Assembly: GCA_944470555.2 (NCBI GenBank)
Contig: OX104130.1
Location: 78,249,160-78,313,159, forward strand
Source: Heterobilharzia americana
Lineage: Eukaryota; Platyhelminthes; Trematoda; Strigeidida; Schistosomatidae
DNA: 64,000 bases
Direction: 5' to 3'
Below are positions 9,476 through 21,690 of this stretch, in pieces (the stretch's first letter is position 1; every line of letters starts with the position of its first letter). The notes below the pieces were generated by a model. That model ran no database searches. It had not been told where the DNA came from and saw nothing but the letters and a program-made list of their open reading frames with translations. A program made the translations under genes and the position numbers.

Positions 9476-10338
9476 AAATTTAAAACATATTCAGGTTACC
9501 ACTCCTAATTTGTATGCTTTTCTGGTGTTCTATTGTGGATAAAATATGATAGACAGTTGAAAATACGTAAACACCTTCCAATTCTTGATGTTCATTACAA
9601 ATATGAATGCTGTCAACATTAACAAACTGTTAACATCATATATTGTACCTATATGAGCAAATGATCTGCTCATGTTATAATTATGTTGACAGAAGGAATT
9701 TGAAAATCTACTTCTGTGAAGTAGTATCTCATTGCAAGTGGAATTTTATGGATCAAAATCTTCATAATGATAATGCAGAAATCTAATTTCGAAAGTTTAT
9801 TGTCCATTGGTAATGTAAAATCATTTTTATCTGCCACTGACTTACTTGGTGATATTATTTTATGGATCGATTGAAGAGTTTTCTACTGACTCCTCAACAA
9901 CATATATATGACTAATATTTAGTAAGTAAATGTATGTTGAGTTCAATTCATCATTGTGCATCATTTTCTGTCGTGTCCTTCAAACTGCTTACAACATTTT
10001 TTTTATTTATGATGCTGTGTGGTCAGGTAATTCAGCTGTATACACAGATAAATCAGATTGTCTGAAATATATACGGAAAATAATCACCAGACTTTGTATT
10101 CTGTTGCCAGTGGTTGAAAGGGTAGAATTATGCGATTCATCGTCTGAGTGAACTGAGTATATGAAACTGATCAGGTATTATCAAGACCAGTTTTGTGCAA
10201 GGTCAGTGGTTGGACTGAACTGACAGAATCTCGGAAATCAAATAATCACTACCAGACAAAGTTATAACATCAAGGAGATCTTTCATTGAGCTGTCAAAAC
10301 TTTAGATTAGTTTGTCTAGCGTATGTGATGACAATAAC
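9476..10338. other. No supported gene
   Basis: AT-rich. A 73-codon ORF at 9930-10151 has no recognisable domain and is not annotated as a gene. Confidence 0.5.
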
Positions 10339-13300
10339 CTCGCCTGGTTAACTAGTTTACTAGTTACTAGCCGGTCCTAAGCCCGGGTAAAGAGGGAAGC
10401 TTGGGCATAGGGCTAGCAAGCCTACCCCGTAAAACAAATCTAACCGCTAAACAAACTTCAAAGCACAAACAAAATATAAAAAATGAAAACAAACTTATTC
10501 CCCGCTGGAATCGGAGAGGCGAAATGACGCCAGTTGGTGAAAGCCTGCCTTCGGGAAGCCAATTGGCCGGGCCGAGGTGTCTTCTCTCGATGAAAGCGAA
10601 AGTAAACATGGGGACATGGAATGTCCGCACCATGTTTGAACCCAGTAAGGCAGCCCAGATTGCAAAGGAGATGAGAAGGTATAACATCGAAGTGCTTGGG
10701 ATTTGCGAAAGCAGATGGAATGGGAGTGGTCTCTCCAAACTGTCAACTGGAGAATCAATAATCTACTCCGATATTATCACCCAGACGACAACCACGAGCA
10801 CACTGAGTTATGGAGTGGCTATCATGATGTCCTCAAGAGCATCGAAGGCTCTCATGCAGTGGGAACCAATCTCCTACACGATCAGGATCATGACAGCAAG
10901 ATTCAACTCAAAAGGAAGGAAAGTCACAATCATACAATGTTATGCACCTACAAATAATGCAGAGCAAGGGAAAAAGGAGGAATTCTATAGACAACTTCAA
11001 TCAACACTGGACAAGACGTCAGTTGGCGATATCAAAATTCTAATGGGCGACATGAATGCCAAACTGGGAGGGGACAACACGGGAAGAGAACTAACCATGG
11101 GTCGAGAGGCGCTAGGTGAAATGAATGAGAATGGAGAATTGTTTGCAGAATTCTGTGCATTCAACGATTTCGTGATTGGAAGCAGTGTGTTCAGGCACAA
11201 GGATATCCACAAAGCGACATGGATTTCACCAGATGGACACACTAAAAATCAAATCGGCTTTATCTCAATCTCGAGAAAGTGGAGACGCAGTCTACTTAAC
11301 ACATGGTCAAGAAGAGGAGCAGATGTAGGTTCAGACCACTCACTATCTAGTGCAAGGAACCTTCCAAATCAAGTTAAAAGCTTTCAAGGAAGCTGGTGAT
11401 AGACCTCAATTCAAGTACAACACTCGGAAACTGAAGGATGAAACTACAAAGGAGATCTTCAAGGCAGCCATCAAGACAAAATGGGAGACATCGAGCAACA
11501 TCCCTGAAGAAACCTGTGTGGAAGAACACTGGAAGTCTTTGAAAGCTATGTGGAAAGAAACCTGCACAACAGTATTAGGAAGGAAGAAGAAAGAAGACAA
11601 GGAATGGATCTCGACGGATACCTGGAAGCTGATACAAGGGAGAGGAGGATGGTGAAGCAGAAGATAAACCAGTGCAAGGATGCTCAACGACAAGAGGAAC
11701 TGAGCACAATGTATAAAACACTGGATAAAGAAGTGAAGAAGAGTGCACGCAAAGACAAAAGACACTTCTACGACACACTGGCAAGTGAAGCAGAACAGGC
11801 TGCAAGTAAGAGAGACCTGACAATATTGTATCAAATAACGAGGTTGCTATCTGGCAAGGAAGAGATCAACACAGATGAAACCAATAAAAGATGATGACGG
11901 AAATTTAATTACAGAAGAAGAGAAACAGAGGAAACGATGGGCCGACCACTTCAAGAAGCTCTTGAATCGACCACCACCAGCGCCTGCACTTCGTCCAGGG
12001 ATACCATCTACAGACGCTGAACTACAAGTGAACATAAATCCTCCAACGAAAATGGAAGTCCTGAACGCCATAAAGCTACTGAAATGCGGGAAAGCAGCAG
12101 GACCAGATGGAATACCGCCAGAAGCACTGAAAACAGATGCAGAGACAACAGCGGACATGCTCACACACCACTATTGCAGAAGGTGTGGAAGGAAGAGAAG
12201 GTACCTGCCATAGATTGGAAGAAGGGTTACCTTGTCAAACTGCCGAAGAAAGGAGACCTGAGTGCTTGCAAGAACTGGCGCGGAATCACTCTCCTATCCA
12301 CCCCAGCAAGTAAAATATTAAGCCGCATCATCCTGGAGAGGCTTAAAGACGCACTGGATTCAAAACTGCGACCGGAACAGGCAGGCTTCAGGAAGTACAA
12401 ATCATGTGCTGACCAAATTGCAACGCTTCGTATCATCATAGAACAGAGCGTAGAATGGCAATCAGCTCTATACCTCAACTTCATCGAATTTGAGAAGGCC
12501 TTTGACAGCGTCGACCGAGAAGTAATTTGGAAACTGCTTCAATACTACGGAGTACCGCAAACCTTTATCCGCCTCATTCAACAACTATATGAAGATGCCA
12601 CATGCCAAGTAATCCACAATGGGAAGCTCAGTGATACTTTTGAAGTGAAGACAGGAGTGAAACAAGGTTGCCTACTATCCCCCATGATATTCCTGATTGT
12701 GTTGTGGTGGACTGGATCATGCAGCAAACAGTAGGCAGCGAGAAGAGGGGGATACACTGGACGACGGAAAAGAACCTAGAAGACTTGGATTTCGCCGATG
12801 ACTTATGCCTAATGTCACATAAACTTGAAGATCTGCAGGCAAAAACTAACAAGTTGATAGAAGAGGCAGCTAAGACGGGACTTCAGGTGAACATAGAGAA
12901 GACAGAAGTGATGAAGATACCGCACCACCACCATCAACAACAACAACAAACTCCAATCACCGTCAACGGGAGAAACTTGAAGGAAGTAACCTCCTTCACT
13001 TATCTAGGAAGCACTGTTTCAACTACAGGCGGGACGGACGAGGACGTCAAAGTCAGAATCGGAAAAGCAAGACAGGCGTTCATTAGCCTGAAACCAGTGT
13101 GGAGATCTTCTGCACTCAGCATGCGGAACAAGATACGGATTTTCAACACCAACGTCAAGTCAGTGCTCCTGTATGGTTCAGAGACTTGGCGCGTCACGAA
13201 AGGCATTTCCAATAAACTACAGACATTCATCAACAACTGCTTACGCTCGCTGCTGAAGATCAGATGGCCAGAAAAAATAAGCAACAAGGAACTCTGGGAA

Positions 13301-13616
13301 CGAACCAACCAAGAACCTATCACGCAACAAATATGCAGGAAGAAGTGGAGATGGATTGGCCATGCACTGAGAAGGCCGACTGAGGACATCAGGCGTCAGG
13401 CCAGTTGCTCGAGTGGAATCCCCATGGGAAGCGACGAGTTGGACGTCCGAGGGTGACATGGAGGAGGTCATGCGAGGAGGAAATGAGAGCTTCTGGGCTG
13501 TCGTGGAACCAGGTTCAAAAGATCTCAGAGAACAGAGGTCACTGGAGGCGTGCTACTGAAGCCCTATGTTCCACTAGGAACCCAAGGGACTAATAATAAT
13601 AATAATAATAATAATG
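10339..13616 (+). mobile_element. Near-full-length RTE-clade LINE (copy A)
   Basis: Starts at 'CTCGCC.GGTTAACTAGTT', the same 5' border as the second long copy at 30790. It continues through a 5' UTR of about 60 bases, one long broken reading frame and almost no 3' UTR, and ends in a (TAA)n tail at 13593-13616. Single-ORF layout, AP endonuclease followed by RT, and a short microsatellite tail are features of the RTE clade. This is the least decayed copy in the window. Confidence 0.88.
10401..13595 (+). pseudogene. RTE AP-endonuclease / reverse transcriptase, frameshifted
   Basis: The AP endonuclease lies in 10401-11399: 'GTWNVRTM', 'CESRW', 'YAPTN', 'GDMNAKLG' and the terminal 'GSDHSL' are all present, though the usual NQID motif reads NQIG. 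The linker runs through 11350-11655 and 11550-11894. RT starts with 'KAAGPDGIPPEALK' (11875-12213). 12084-12734 then holds 'NWRGITLLS', 'QAGFR', motif A 'FEKAFDSVDR' and motif B 'GVKQGCLLSP'. Motif C 'FADDLCLM' is in 12668-13456, and the C-terminal 'GRPRVTWRRS...ALCSTRNPRD' ends at the stop near 13593. About six frameshifts break it; I see no in-frame nonsense codon along the correct path. The stop overlaps the (TAA)n tail. Target-primed reverse transcription is the known mechanism of the family. Confidence 0.88.
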
Positions 13617-14597
13617 TGATGACAATGAAGGTGTATTAGAAGACTTGAAAAAGTGACAGGAAAATATTTAACAGGTTAGAATCATATTTGCAATCCAAAA
13701 ACACTTTAAAGCAACTGTGAACTCTTTCATTATGGTGAATATTCTGAACATCTTAAACTGATTTATTCTTTATAGAATGTTGTTAGAAAGATGAGTCTCT
13801 GAAAAACACATCACAATCAGGAAACTTTCTTACACGGATGATCTTAATATTTAGAAGATAATGTTTCACTTTGCAGTACAATGAAAATTGAGAAACTTAC
13901 TTTTATCAAACTAGAGATCCGCTTTTGCTGGCTTGGTATATATCTGTAACTATTCAAATGTTAACTAATTATTCTGGCTACTCTTTGATTACTAGAGAAT
14001 TGACTAACTTCGTTTCGGAGAGTTTTATTGATCGTTGAAATTTTATAGGTTTCAAATGAGCTTACAACGATTTCTTTGGTGCAGAAAATCGATTTTTTGA
14101 TGAAATCAAGTGCATTCCTCAGGTACATCTTATCTCATTTGGGTTAAAAATACCTAACTTAAATACAGACATAAATGGTACTATTTACATTCTATTTAAC
14201 TACATGAGAACTGTATCCAAGAGACAAAATTCACTTCGGAGAGTGACATAATTCTGTTAATCTTCAGCTTAGTAGGGATCACATATGAGTGCTGCCAAGG
14301 CTTAATTTTTTGGGTGGTATTTTCAAACTTCTAAACAAACTTCCAAATAGATGATTTTAGGAGAATAAACCACTTTTTAGTTATTTTCTTATCAAAATTT
14401 GGTGGAAAAAGACGAAATGGTTCTCTTTTTAGAAATCCGCAAACTTGTTCCTGAGAATGTCTTCATGACATTGGCAAAGATACCAGTCTGCCTCACTAAA
14501 AAATACCAAACAGTGAAGAAAGACCACACGAAATTACCTTCACCAACAATGGTAAATTAAGTCAATAAAATACTGTTGTCTGCTAAGTGGTTAGCAG
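13617..14597. other. No supported gene
   Basis: AT-rich unique-looking sequence; no feature recognised. Confidence 0.5.
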
Positions 14598-14735
14598 ACG
14601 AATCCAGGACGCATATTTCGTCTTATTCAGCACTCATCAGCTAAGTCTACCTGCACTCCAGTGAGTGATATTACTGGTAATGAGATCCGAAACACTTTCC
14701 TCATTGCTTCAAATTTCAAAGCGTTATTCATGAGA
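14598..14735 (-). mobile_element. Sm-alpha-like SINE with hammerhead
   Basis: On the minus strand a degenerate tRNA-like head precedes the hammerhead at 14598-14655. CUGAUGA and GAAA are intact. Helix I (CAG/CTG with further pairs) and the cleavage triplet GUC are present. Helix II (GUGCU...AGAC) contains a bulge or mismatch. Activity is uncertain. Confidence 0.7.
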
Positions 14736-14895
14736 CTGTTGTGTTCCAGTGACCTAATGGATAGTGCTTTGGCCTTTTGAGCGGTGGATATGCCGTTCGA
14801 ATTTCATTAAGCATATAACAAACCCCTGAGTTGCAGGTACTTTCAGCTGGCGAGTACCGAATAGGATAAAACCCGTGTTACTTAATAAGCAATCG
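14736..14895 (+). mobile_element. Sm-alpha-like SINE, degenerate
   Basis: A-box-like 'TGACCTAATGGATAGTGC', B-box-like 'CGTTCGAATTTCA', then a hammerhead relic at 14833-14885. In the relic CUGANGA reads CUGGCGA and GACGAAAC reads GATAAAAC, so it is inactive. It lies head-to-head with the minus copy just before it. Confidence 0.65.
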
Positions 14896-16034
14896 CGCTA
14901 AGGTTAGGCAATTTACCTCAGTATAGCAAGTATCAACCAACAAAATGGAATATATCTTGATGTCATTGTCATAATTACTTTCAAAATGTCAGATGCTCCC
15001 AAATGGTTGCTAATTTACACTTGTTCGCTGTATAAACTCTTAGAATCAAGATAATTCACACGGAAAGACAAAGATAAGAAAAGTTTGCAATACTGTGTGC
15101 TTCAGATATTCAATAAACTTAAGGTTTCCTTTGTTCTGTAATGGGTCGTTATAGGGAATGATAACTATATGAATCAGAAATATCACTTCCATTTATTCTG
15201 AGATTCAGGGAATGATCAATATTAAATCTGCTGACAGCATTCATACCTACATTGTCAACGACTTGTTATTTAGGAACACATTAATCCCCACGTAATGTGA
15301 ACTTTTCAGTTATATGCAAAAATATGTTTGGAAAGATGACCAATCAAAAAGAAATTGGTTCGAAAAATGAAATAAACAAATTCGTCGTCATAGAATCACT
15401 TTGTGAAATGCACAATAGGTGTAAAAATGGAAGCATATCTTTCAAAAGACTTTAGACTTGTTTAATGTAGAGTTGAAAGATGTGTACACAAAACATTATA
15501 TCTTGTGAACTAAAGTTAAACTAGAAACTGGTTTACATTGCGAACCATATATAGTAACTGACTGATCACGGGTTAAAATCTTTGTATGAATGTTTCCTTC
15601 CTCATTGAACTTCATTTGTCCAGTTTTCGTATTTTCACTGATAATAAATTGACATCAAACGCTTTGGATACAAAACGTCAAGTGTAAAGTAAAGTAACGC
15701 TTTGTGACAAGTTATTTTAATCCTAATATGTCCTTATATCTTTCATATATTGACCTTAACCCCAAATTATTAATATTTCGCTTTTCAAATAACTGAAGGT
15801 TTCGCGGTAATTAGGAAATGTTTCAGTTCCAACAGTGTTTCCGTATACTATTTTCTCTACTTTTCTGAGTTTCTAGTTTATTGTAGTTGTCCAATTTCAT
15901 TTTCACCTTTAACACAAACCGGTGGGAGTGGTATAACTTTTTTCATGCATTTTTCTGAATTTGTTTATGACTGTTAAAACATAATGAGGCAATGTAAAAA
16001 AAATATTAATTTAGCGTACATGCTCAGGACTTGG
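14896..16034. other. No supported gene
   Basis: AT-rich sequence; nothing recognised. Confidence 0.5.
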
Positions 16035-16490
16035 CACTTTATAAATAAAAGGGATTTCCAACAAATTACAGACATTCATCAACAACTGCCACCTACGCTG
16101 GCTCATTACTGAATCTCAGATGGCCAGAATAATAAGAATAACTAACAAGGAACTCTGGGAAAGAACCAACTAAGAATCTATCACCCCAAAAATATGCAGA
16201 AGAAGGAAGTGGAGATGGATTGGACTGGGCATGCACTGAGAAGGCCGACTGGAGACATCACATACCAGGCCAGTCACTCGAGTTGAACCCAAATGGGAAC
16301 AAACGAGTCGGGCATCCTAGGAGAGTGTGACATTTTGGAGATTGTGTGTGAGGAAGAAATGAGAGTTTGTGGGCAGTCGTGGGGCCAGGTTGAAACGACT
16401 TCAAAGAAGAGAGTTCATTGGTGGCGTGCTACTGAATCCTTATGTTCGACTAGGAAGCCAAGGGACAAATACTAATAATAATAATAGCAT
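16035..16490 (+). mobile_element. RTE LINE 3' fragment
   Basis: 5'-truncated copy beginning at the 'GGGATTTCCAACAAATTACAG' region and ending 'GAAGCCAAGGGACAAATAC' plus (TAA)n. It shares with the copies at 20.8, 33.7 and 40.3 kb the block 'TACTGAATCTCAGATGGCC', which differs from copy A. The only open piece is 16293-16475 (C-terminal 'RATESLCSTRKPRDKY'). Confidence 0.85.
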
Positions 16491-17579
16491 ACATGTTTAA
16501 GAATAACTCTGGAACATGTTAGTATCTTGTTTTTAAGTTACTGGCGTCTAAAAACGTGAACTATTTGATTCCAAAAAGGCAGCTAAACGGAAACATGTTC
16601 AAAACAAAAACTGAGGGATCCTTAGCTTGTACATTTATCGAATCAACTGGCTGTGTTATCGAAAGATTCATACGTACCGAGAAATCATTATGTACTATCA
16701 TGTTAGTCCTCAATTAGTTTTCACTAATTTAATTTATGATCTGGATGATAATAAAGTTAACTGTTCCCATGTAAAGCATGTTGTCCTCATGAACTGCAAT
16801 ATTTTCATATTCTATAAACAGATTGTTTCGCTTTGAAGTTTCTCTTGAGAATCATGATAAGGTATTTTAACTTTTTTCAAGACATACATTCCATTACTTG
16901 TAAGATCAAGTTGAATTTACCCTTTTGATCAAATGAGTTTATCTTCCTAGGAGTCTTGTTACAACTCAAGATGAATGTGGTTCAAATTCTTATATTTGTA
17001 CGTCTTCTGATAATGCATATTATTCTTAGTACTAATTAGGGCTTACAAGAGTAGACTTACGTTTAGTAACATATTTAATTAATGACACTTCCAGTATAAA
17101 TTGCTTTCTATTATTGTGTCATGATTAACACAAATTGCTCGCTTATTTTCTATCTAGTATGATATATGATGGCTATTATTTTGACATCACTGCTAATGAA
17201 TTAGATCCATTATGATGTCATACACATAGGCTTCCTTCATTTTACCTTCCACATCGTTATTTTAAATTGTGTTGTTCAGTAGAAAAAATGTTCAAATCAG
17301 AGTGATGACGCAAAATCTTAATGAATTCGCTATCTTATTTTGAATATGTCATGTAATATTTGAATAAGTATTTATTTTCTGCCACTGCAGTTAGGTCTAT
17401 TCGGTTATTCTCACTGTATTGTACTTTGACGAAATTATTGTATTTCCCATCGAAGTAAAAATTATACTATTTGTTGTAGTCAGTTAGTAAGCTCATTGAA
17501 AAAGTGAATTCAATCTTGATGCTTTTGTGGGGATTAATTGATTTCAGATTCATATTCATCATGTACTGATATCAGTTAG
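16491..17579. other. No supported gene
   Basis: AT-rich. A 69-codon ORF (16627-16836) has no recognisable domain. Confidence 0.5.
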
Positions 17580-17800
17580 AAAACCATTAGAATCCTGTGA
17601 GCCCTGGACAGCTGTTTTGTTTCAGTGTGCGACTTCTCAGTGGCTCAAGCCCATGATCCTGCCAAGGATCGGACCTAGGACCTTAGGATTCCGTCGCCTA
17701 GGAGGCTCCTTCGTACGAAGCAGATATTCAGTGCCCCAGGAGGTAATGCTCCTGTAACTAATTTCAGTCCATGGTGAACACCGAGTTGAAATCAGTAAAT
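17580..17800 (-). mobile_element. SINE2 copy, degenerate
   Basis: The minus strand shows a B-box-like 'GGTCCGATCCTTGGCAGG', then a hammerhead relic with 'CAGCTGTCCAGGGCTC', but CUGAGGA and GACGAAA are both altered. The tail motif 'TTTCAGTCCATGGTGAACACC' lies at the high-coordinate side in plus orientation, so the copy is rearranged. Confidence 0.55.
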
Positions 17801-17889
17801 TCCCACAAAACCAAAAAGTAAACTGATCCAATGAGAAGTCGTTACCAGTGGGGCAAACCTGGTGGAGATGAGCAAAAATACTTAATGAT

Positions 17890-18135
17890 GACGTTCTGTG
17901 CTGGTCACGCTATGTCGTGAGCTGACACAAGTTGAAAATATGAACTTAGTGGCTCAATGGTTATGGGCTGGCCACGGAACCTGCAGGCCCTGAGTTGTTT
18001 CCCTGGCAGGGCAAGGTCGTGGTTGAGCGCAGACGATGAGTCTCACAACAGGACGATACAGCTATCTCGTGCTGCCAGATTCCCGCTGTCCCTCCAACTA
18101 ATCTCTGTCCATGATGAATACCAACTCAAAATACT
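17890..18135 (+). mobile_element. SINE2 copy, degenerate hammerhead
   Basis: A-box 'TGGCTCAATGGTTATGGGC', a damaged B-box region, and a hammerhead relic near 18023-18075. Helix II (GUCUCAC...) is partly kept but GAAA reads GATA. The tail 'CTGTCCATGATGAATACCAA' is typical of the family. Inactive. Confidence 0.65.
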
Positions 18136-18689
18136 GTGCTTTAATTAATTTTGCTTAAAAGGTAGCCTTTTTGCAACTATGAAACGTACGAAACTGAGCG
18201 AAGAGACAGTGAAAATTGAGTGTGACATTTTGACATTGCAGCCAAACGTAATCTAGTATCATATTAGTTAATTCTATATAAGGCTCAGTAATGTGCTACC
18301 ACTTACTGAATGACGTTTCGACCACAGTTTAGTGCCTGTTTACACTTGGAGTTTGCCACAAAACTTCTTATCTTAGCTTATCATAGTTCGACTGGTTTTT
18401 CCTACTTCGATTTGATTCCTAAGAAGATTTTATGTATGTTTGTAACCAGTTTCGATTCACTGCTATTGCTTGCGCCCGGTGACGAATAAATCGACTTCTT
18501 TCCTTACTCAACTACATTGTTCTCTTAATTATATACTACAGAGTAAATTGAGTAGCCAGAAAAGTACTCACGGTGTGTGTAGATTTCGGCAACCAGTTCA
18601 AGGTAATCTAAATCCGGTCGGTCTCTTCGCTCATTCAGGGCTAAGCTTATGAGTAGTGTACCCTAAATCTAGCTATTTCATTTGTATAA
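18136..18689. other. No supported gene
   Basis: A slightly less AT-rich patch around 18470-18650 has an open 60-codon frame without recognisable features. Confidence 0.4.
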
Positions 18690-18925
18690 GACTAGTATAC
18701 TTAAAAAAGAATGATCAATTTGCAAATGATTTACAAATTGTATGGTCCACGTTGACATTTCTCACAGCTGAGTAGTTTTTCTAGACTATGTAACTATGGT
18801 GTTAGAATGTTTTCCGTTAGAAAACAACCAGCCAAGATCACAAGATGTGACATCTGACATAAAAGTGTCATGAACTAGCGAAGGATACTATTACTCAGCA
18901 ACTCAAGTAGTTAGAAACACCAGCT
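18690..18925 (+). repeat. Dispersed repeat, partner 50490-50835 (-)
   Basis: Shares with the reverse complement of 50490-50835 a run of blocks in the same order: GATCAATTTGCA, ACATTTCTCACAGCTGAGTAG, CAAGATCACAA, CTCAAGTAGTTAGAAAC. The other copy has about 100 extra bases in the middle. Family unknown to me; possibly a PLE 3' region. Confidence 0.6.
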
Positions 18926-19204
18926 TAATACTTGTTTGACTGAGAATCCTACTTCGTTATGTGACAACATTAAAGATGTATTGCATTTCTTCTTATTGGT
19001 ATTGCGATCACTTATTCATCAGCACTTTTCCTCTACATTATACATTCTTATTTATTTCTGGCTAACAATGGAAAGAAATTTATTCTTAGTTGAATTGTTT
19101 CTGTCCTTCTTTATGGCTGTACTGGTGTTTTGACTATTCAGCTGTAACTTATCACTACATAACAGTATTCAGATATGAAAACAATTATACTAAAACTATA
19201 CACG

Positions 19205-19395
19205 TCGCATAAGTGGCTGTCTTCGCTCCGTGACTTAGTGGATAACGCGCTGGCGTTTGAAGCAATCGTTCTCGAGTCCCAATCCCGATGGGAACAACAT
19301 CACTCACTGTAAAGTAGGTACATCTAGCTGACTAATCCCAAGTAGGAAGAAACGCGCATCCTGGATTCCACTGCTAGCCACTATCCATCATTAAC
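19205..19395 (+). mobile_element. Sm-alpha-like SINE with mutated hammerhead
   Basis: Clear A box 'TGACTTAGTGGATAACGCGC' and B-box-like 'GTTCTCGAGTCCC', then a hammerhead at 19316-19375. CUGANGA reads CUGACUA, so the invariant G8 is lost and the ribozyme should be inactive, although helix I (ATCTAG/CTGGAT), GAAA and the cleavage site remain. The end 'CACTGCTAGCCAC' matches other Sm-alpha copies. Confidence 0.8.
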
Positions 19396-19626
19396 AGTAT
19401 TCAGTTACTTTAATATATTTTTATTATGTTATATAATACAAAGTAGATCACAGTTTTGACTACGGTTATGAATTTTTTTATCATGCCTTCATTGTTTGTC
19501 TCTAGGCGACTATTATTATCAGCTGTACGCATCACATAGATTTTTGAAGATAATTATTGGAACACTGTAAGTTTCCATATTGTCTTGTATTTCATCCTGC
19601 TATTTAGTTTTCTTGGCTTGCTTTGT

Positions 19627-19628
<2 letters not shown>

Positions 19629-19681
<53 letters not shown>
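19629..19681. repeat. (TA)n microsatellite
   Basis: About 52 bases of pure TA dinucleotide. Confidence 0.97.
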
Positions 19682-19684
<3 letters not shown>

Positions 19685-20768
19685 CAAATCTGATAAATTA
19701 AAAAGCTCAATGAACCAACAAATGCATATGGAGCTGAAAATTTTCTAAAAGAAGCTTAGCCTGGTTATTAAGCTAAAAGAACGCTTTATAAACGGATTAG
19801 TGTTTTCTTGTATAACGAATTTCTAAGGAATTCATAAGGACAAAAATAGGAACAAGAATGAATAAACAGGTTATTAGAGAAATAAACTATTTTAAAAGTT
19901 TCAGTGGAGGAAAGATATTATCGCTAAAAACATCACTAAAAGACTACGAAAATCCATGAATAAAATCCATCAGCATGAATTCAGGTTAAATTTCACAAAT
20001 TGAAGTAAAATACTGTAACGATTCAGTGACGTTATACATCAAACGTTGACATCTACGGATTAAGTTATATGGGACACATTATAGGGCGTTAGTTGCAATG
20101 TGCTAAGTAGTATCTACTCATTCACCCGAAAAATGGAGAAATAACACATGTTATTTATTAATCACAAACGTAAAATAAACACTGGTCACTTATCGGACAT
20201 AATCCTTGACTAGTCAGTGATCTACAAAATACCCAAGTGTTCATCACCAATGCATCTAAATACTGACAGCTGATTTATACAAACAGAAACAAACTTCACC
20301 TTTATTATTCTTCTTTGAAAATTCAGTAAATTGAATGTCACGTAATTAAAGTTACAAAATGACCTATGGTTACTTGATCTAAATTCTGTTGTCTTATTTC
20401 TTTGCTGTTTATCTCGTGCTTATTGTAACCGTACCAGATAATTTTAATATCGATTTCAGTAATTTATCTACTTAATGCTCATGAGTAATCACCACTTTGA
20501 GTTTCATTGGTGACTTTCTAATCCAGTTATTCACTTTATTCACTGACTGCCTAAACTCTTGTAAAGTGATGCGTTATGTAACTTTTATTCCGAGAGAAAA
20601 TTGTAACTACTTTGATGCATGTCCACTTTTAAAAAAACAGTGCCTGTCTCATCAAACTTCAAAGAAAATCGCTTTTACACCGAACATTTCTTGTTCTAAA
20701 TGACTGAATAGTAGAATTCCATTTTATTCAGCTAACTGTTAGTTAGGTAGAATGAGATTTAAGATGGA
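19682..20768. other. No supported gene
   Basis: AT-rich; nothing recognised. The 68-codon ORF at 20497-20703 has no family signature. Confidence 0.5.
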
Positions 20769-21690
20769 GTATTTATTATTATTTGTCCCATGAGTTCCCA
20801 ATGGAACATAGGTAGTCAGTATCACGTCTCCACTCCACTCTCTTCTCTCCACTATTTTCAACATACTTCCAACACAAACCAGAAACTCTCATTTCCTCCT
20901 CACACCATCTCCTCCATATCACCCTCACCTCGGACACCCAACTCGTCGTTTCCCATCTGCATTACACTCGAGTCACTGACCTGGCGTATGATGCCCCAGT
21001 CGGCCTTCTCAGTGTATGCCCAATCCAATCCATCTCCACTTCCTTCTTCTGCATGTTTGTTCAGTTGGGTCGTTGATGCCAGCCAGCCAGAGTTCCATGT
21101 TCCTTATCCCCATTATTCTGGCCATCTGAGATTCAGTAATGAGCCAGCATAGGCAGTTGTTGATGAATATCTGTAGTTTGTTGGAAATCCCTTTCGAAAC
21201 GCGCCGAGTCTCTCAAACATACAGGAGCACTGACTTCACGTTGGTGTTGAAAATCCGGATGCTGTTCATGCTTTATGCTGAGTGGAGTGTAGAATATCTG
21301 CACACTGATTTCAGGTTAATGAATGCCTGTCTTGCCACCCTCCCGATCCTGTCTGGCTTTGGCATCCTCGTGTGTGAGAGTGGCGCGTGTAGTTGAAACA
21401 GTGCTGGTATGCCTATATAGGTGAGAGGCTACTTCCTTTAAGTTTCTCCTGTTGATGGTGATTGGAGCTTCTTGTTGTTATTATTGTTGTTGTTGTTGGT
21501 GGTGGTGGTTGTGTATCTTCATCACCTCTGTCTTCTCTATATTCACTTGAAGTCGTGTTGTCACTGCTTCGCCTCTTCAGTCAACTTGTTAGTTTTTGCC
21601 TGTAGATCTTCAAGTTTGTGTGACAGTAGACACAAGTCATCGTTGGCGAAATCTAAATCTTCTAGGTTCTTTTTTACGGTTCAGCGAACA
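20769..21690 (-). mobile_element. RTE LINE 3' fragment (subfamily of copies B, 40 kb)
   Basis: Starts at the (TAA)n tail in minus orientation and runs to a 5' truncation near 21690. It is nearly identical by eye to 39969-41085 and to the 3' third of 30790-34130, including shared lesions. The plus-strand ORFs here are antisense shadows. The copy includes the Gln-codon CAA/CAC microsatellite (about 21470-21512 on the plus strand as GTT/GGT). Confidence 0.87.

Noticed and set aside
10367..13471. Minus-strand ORFs of 60-140 codons across RTE copy A
   Set aside because: They are antisense shadows of the RTE coding strand, which carries all recognisable endonuclease and RT motifs.
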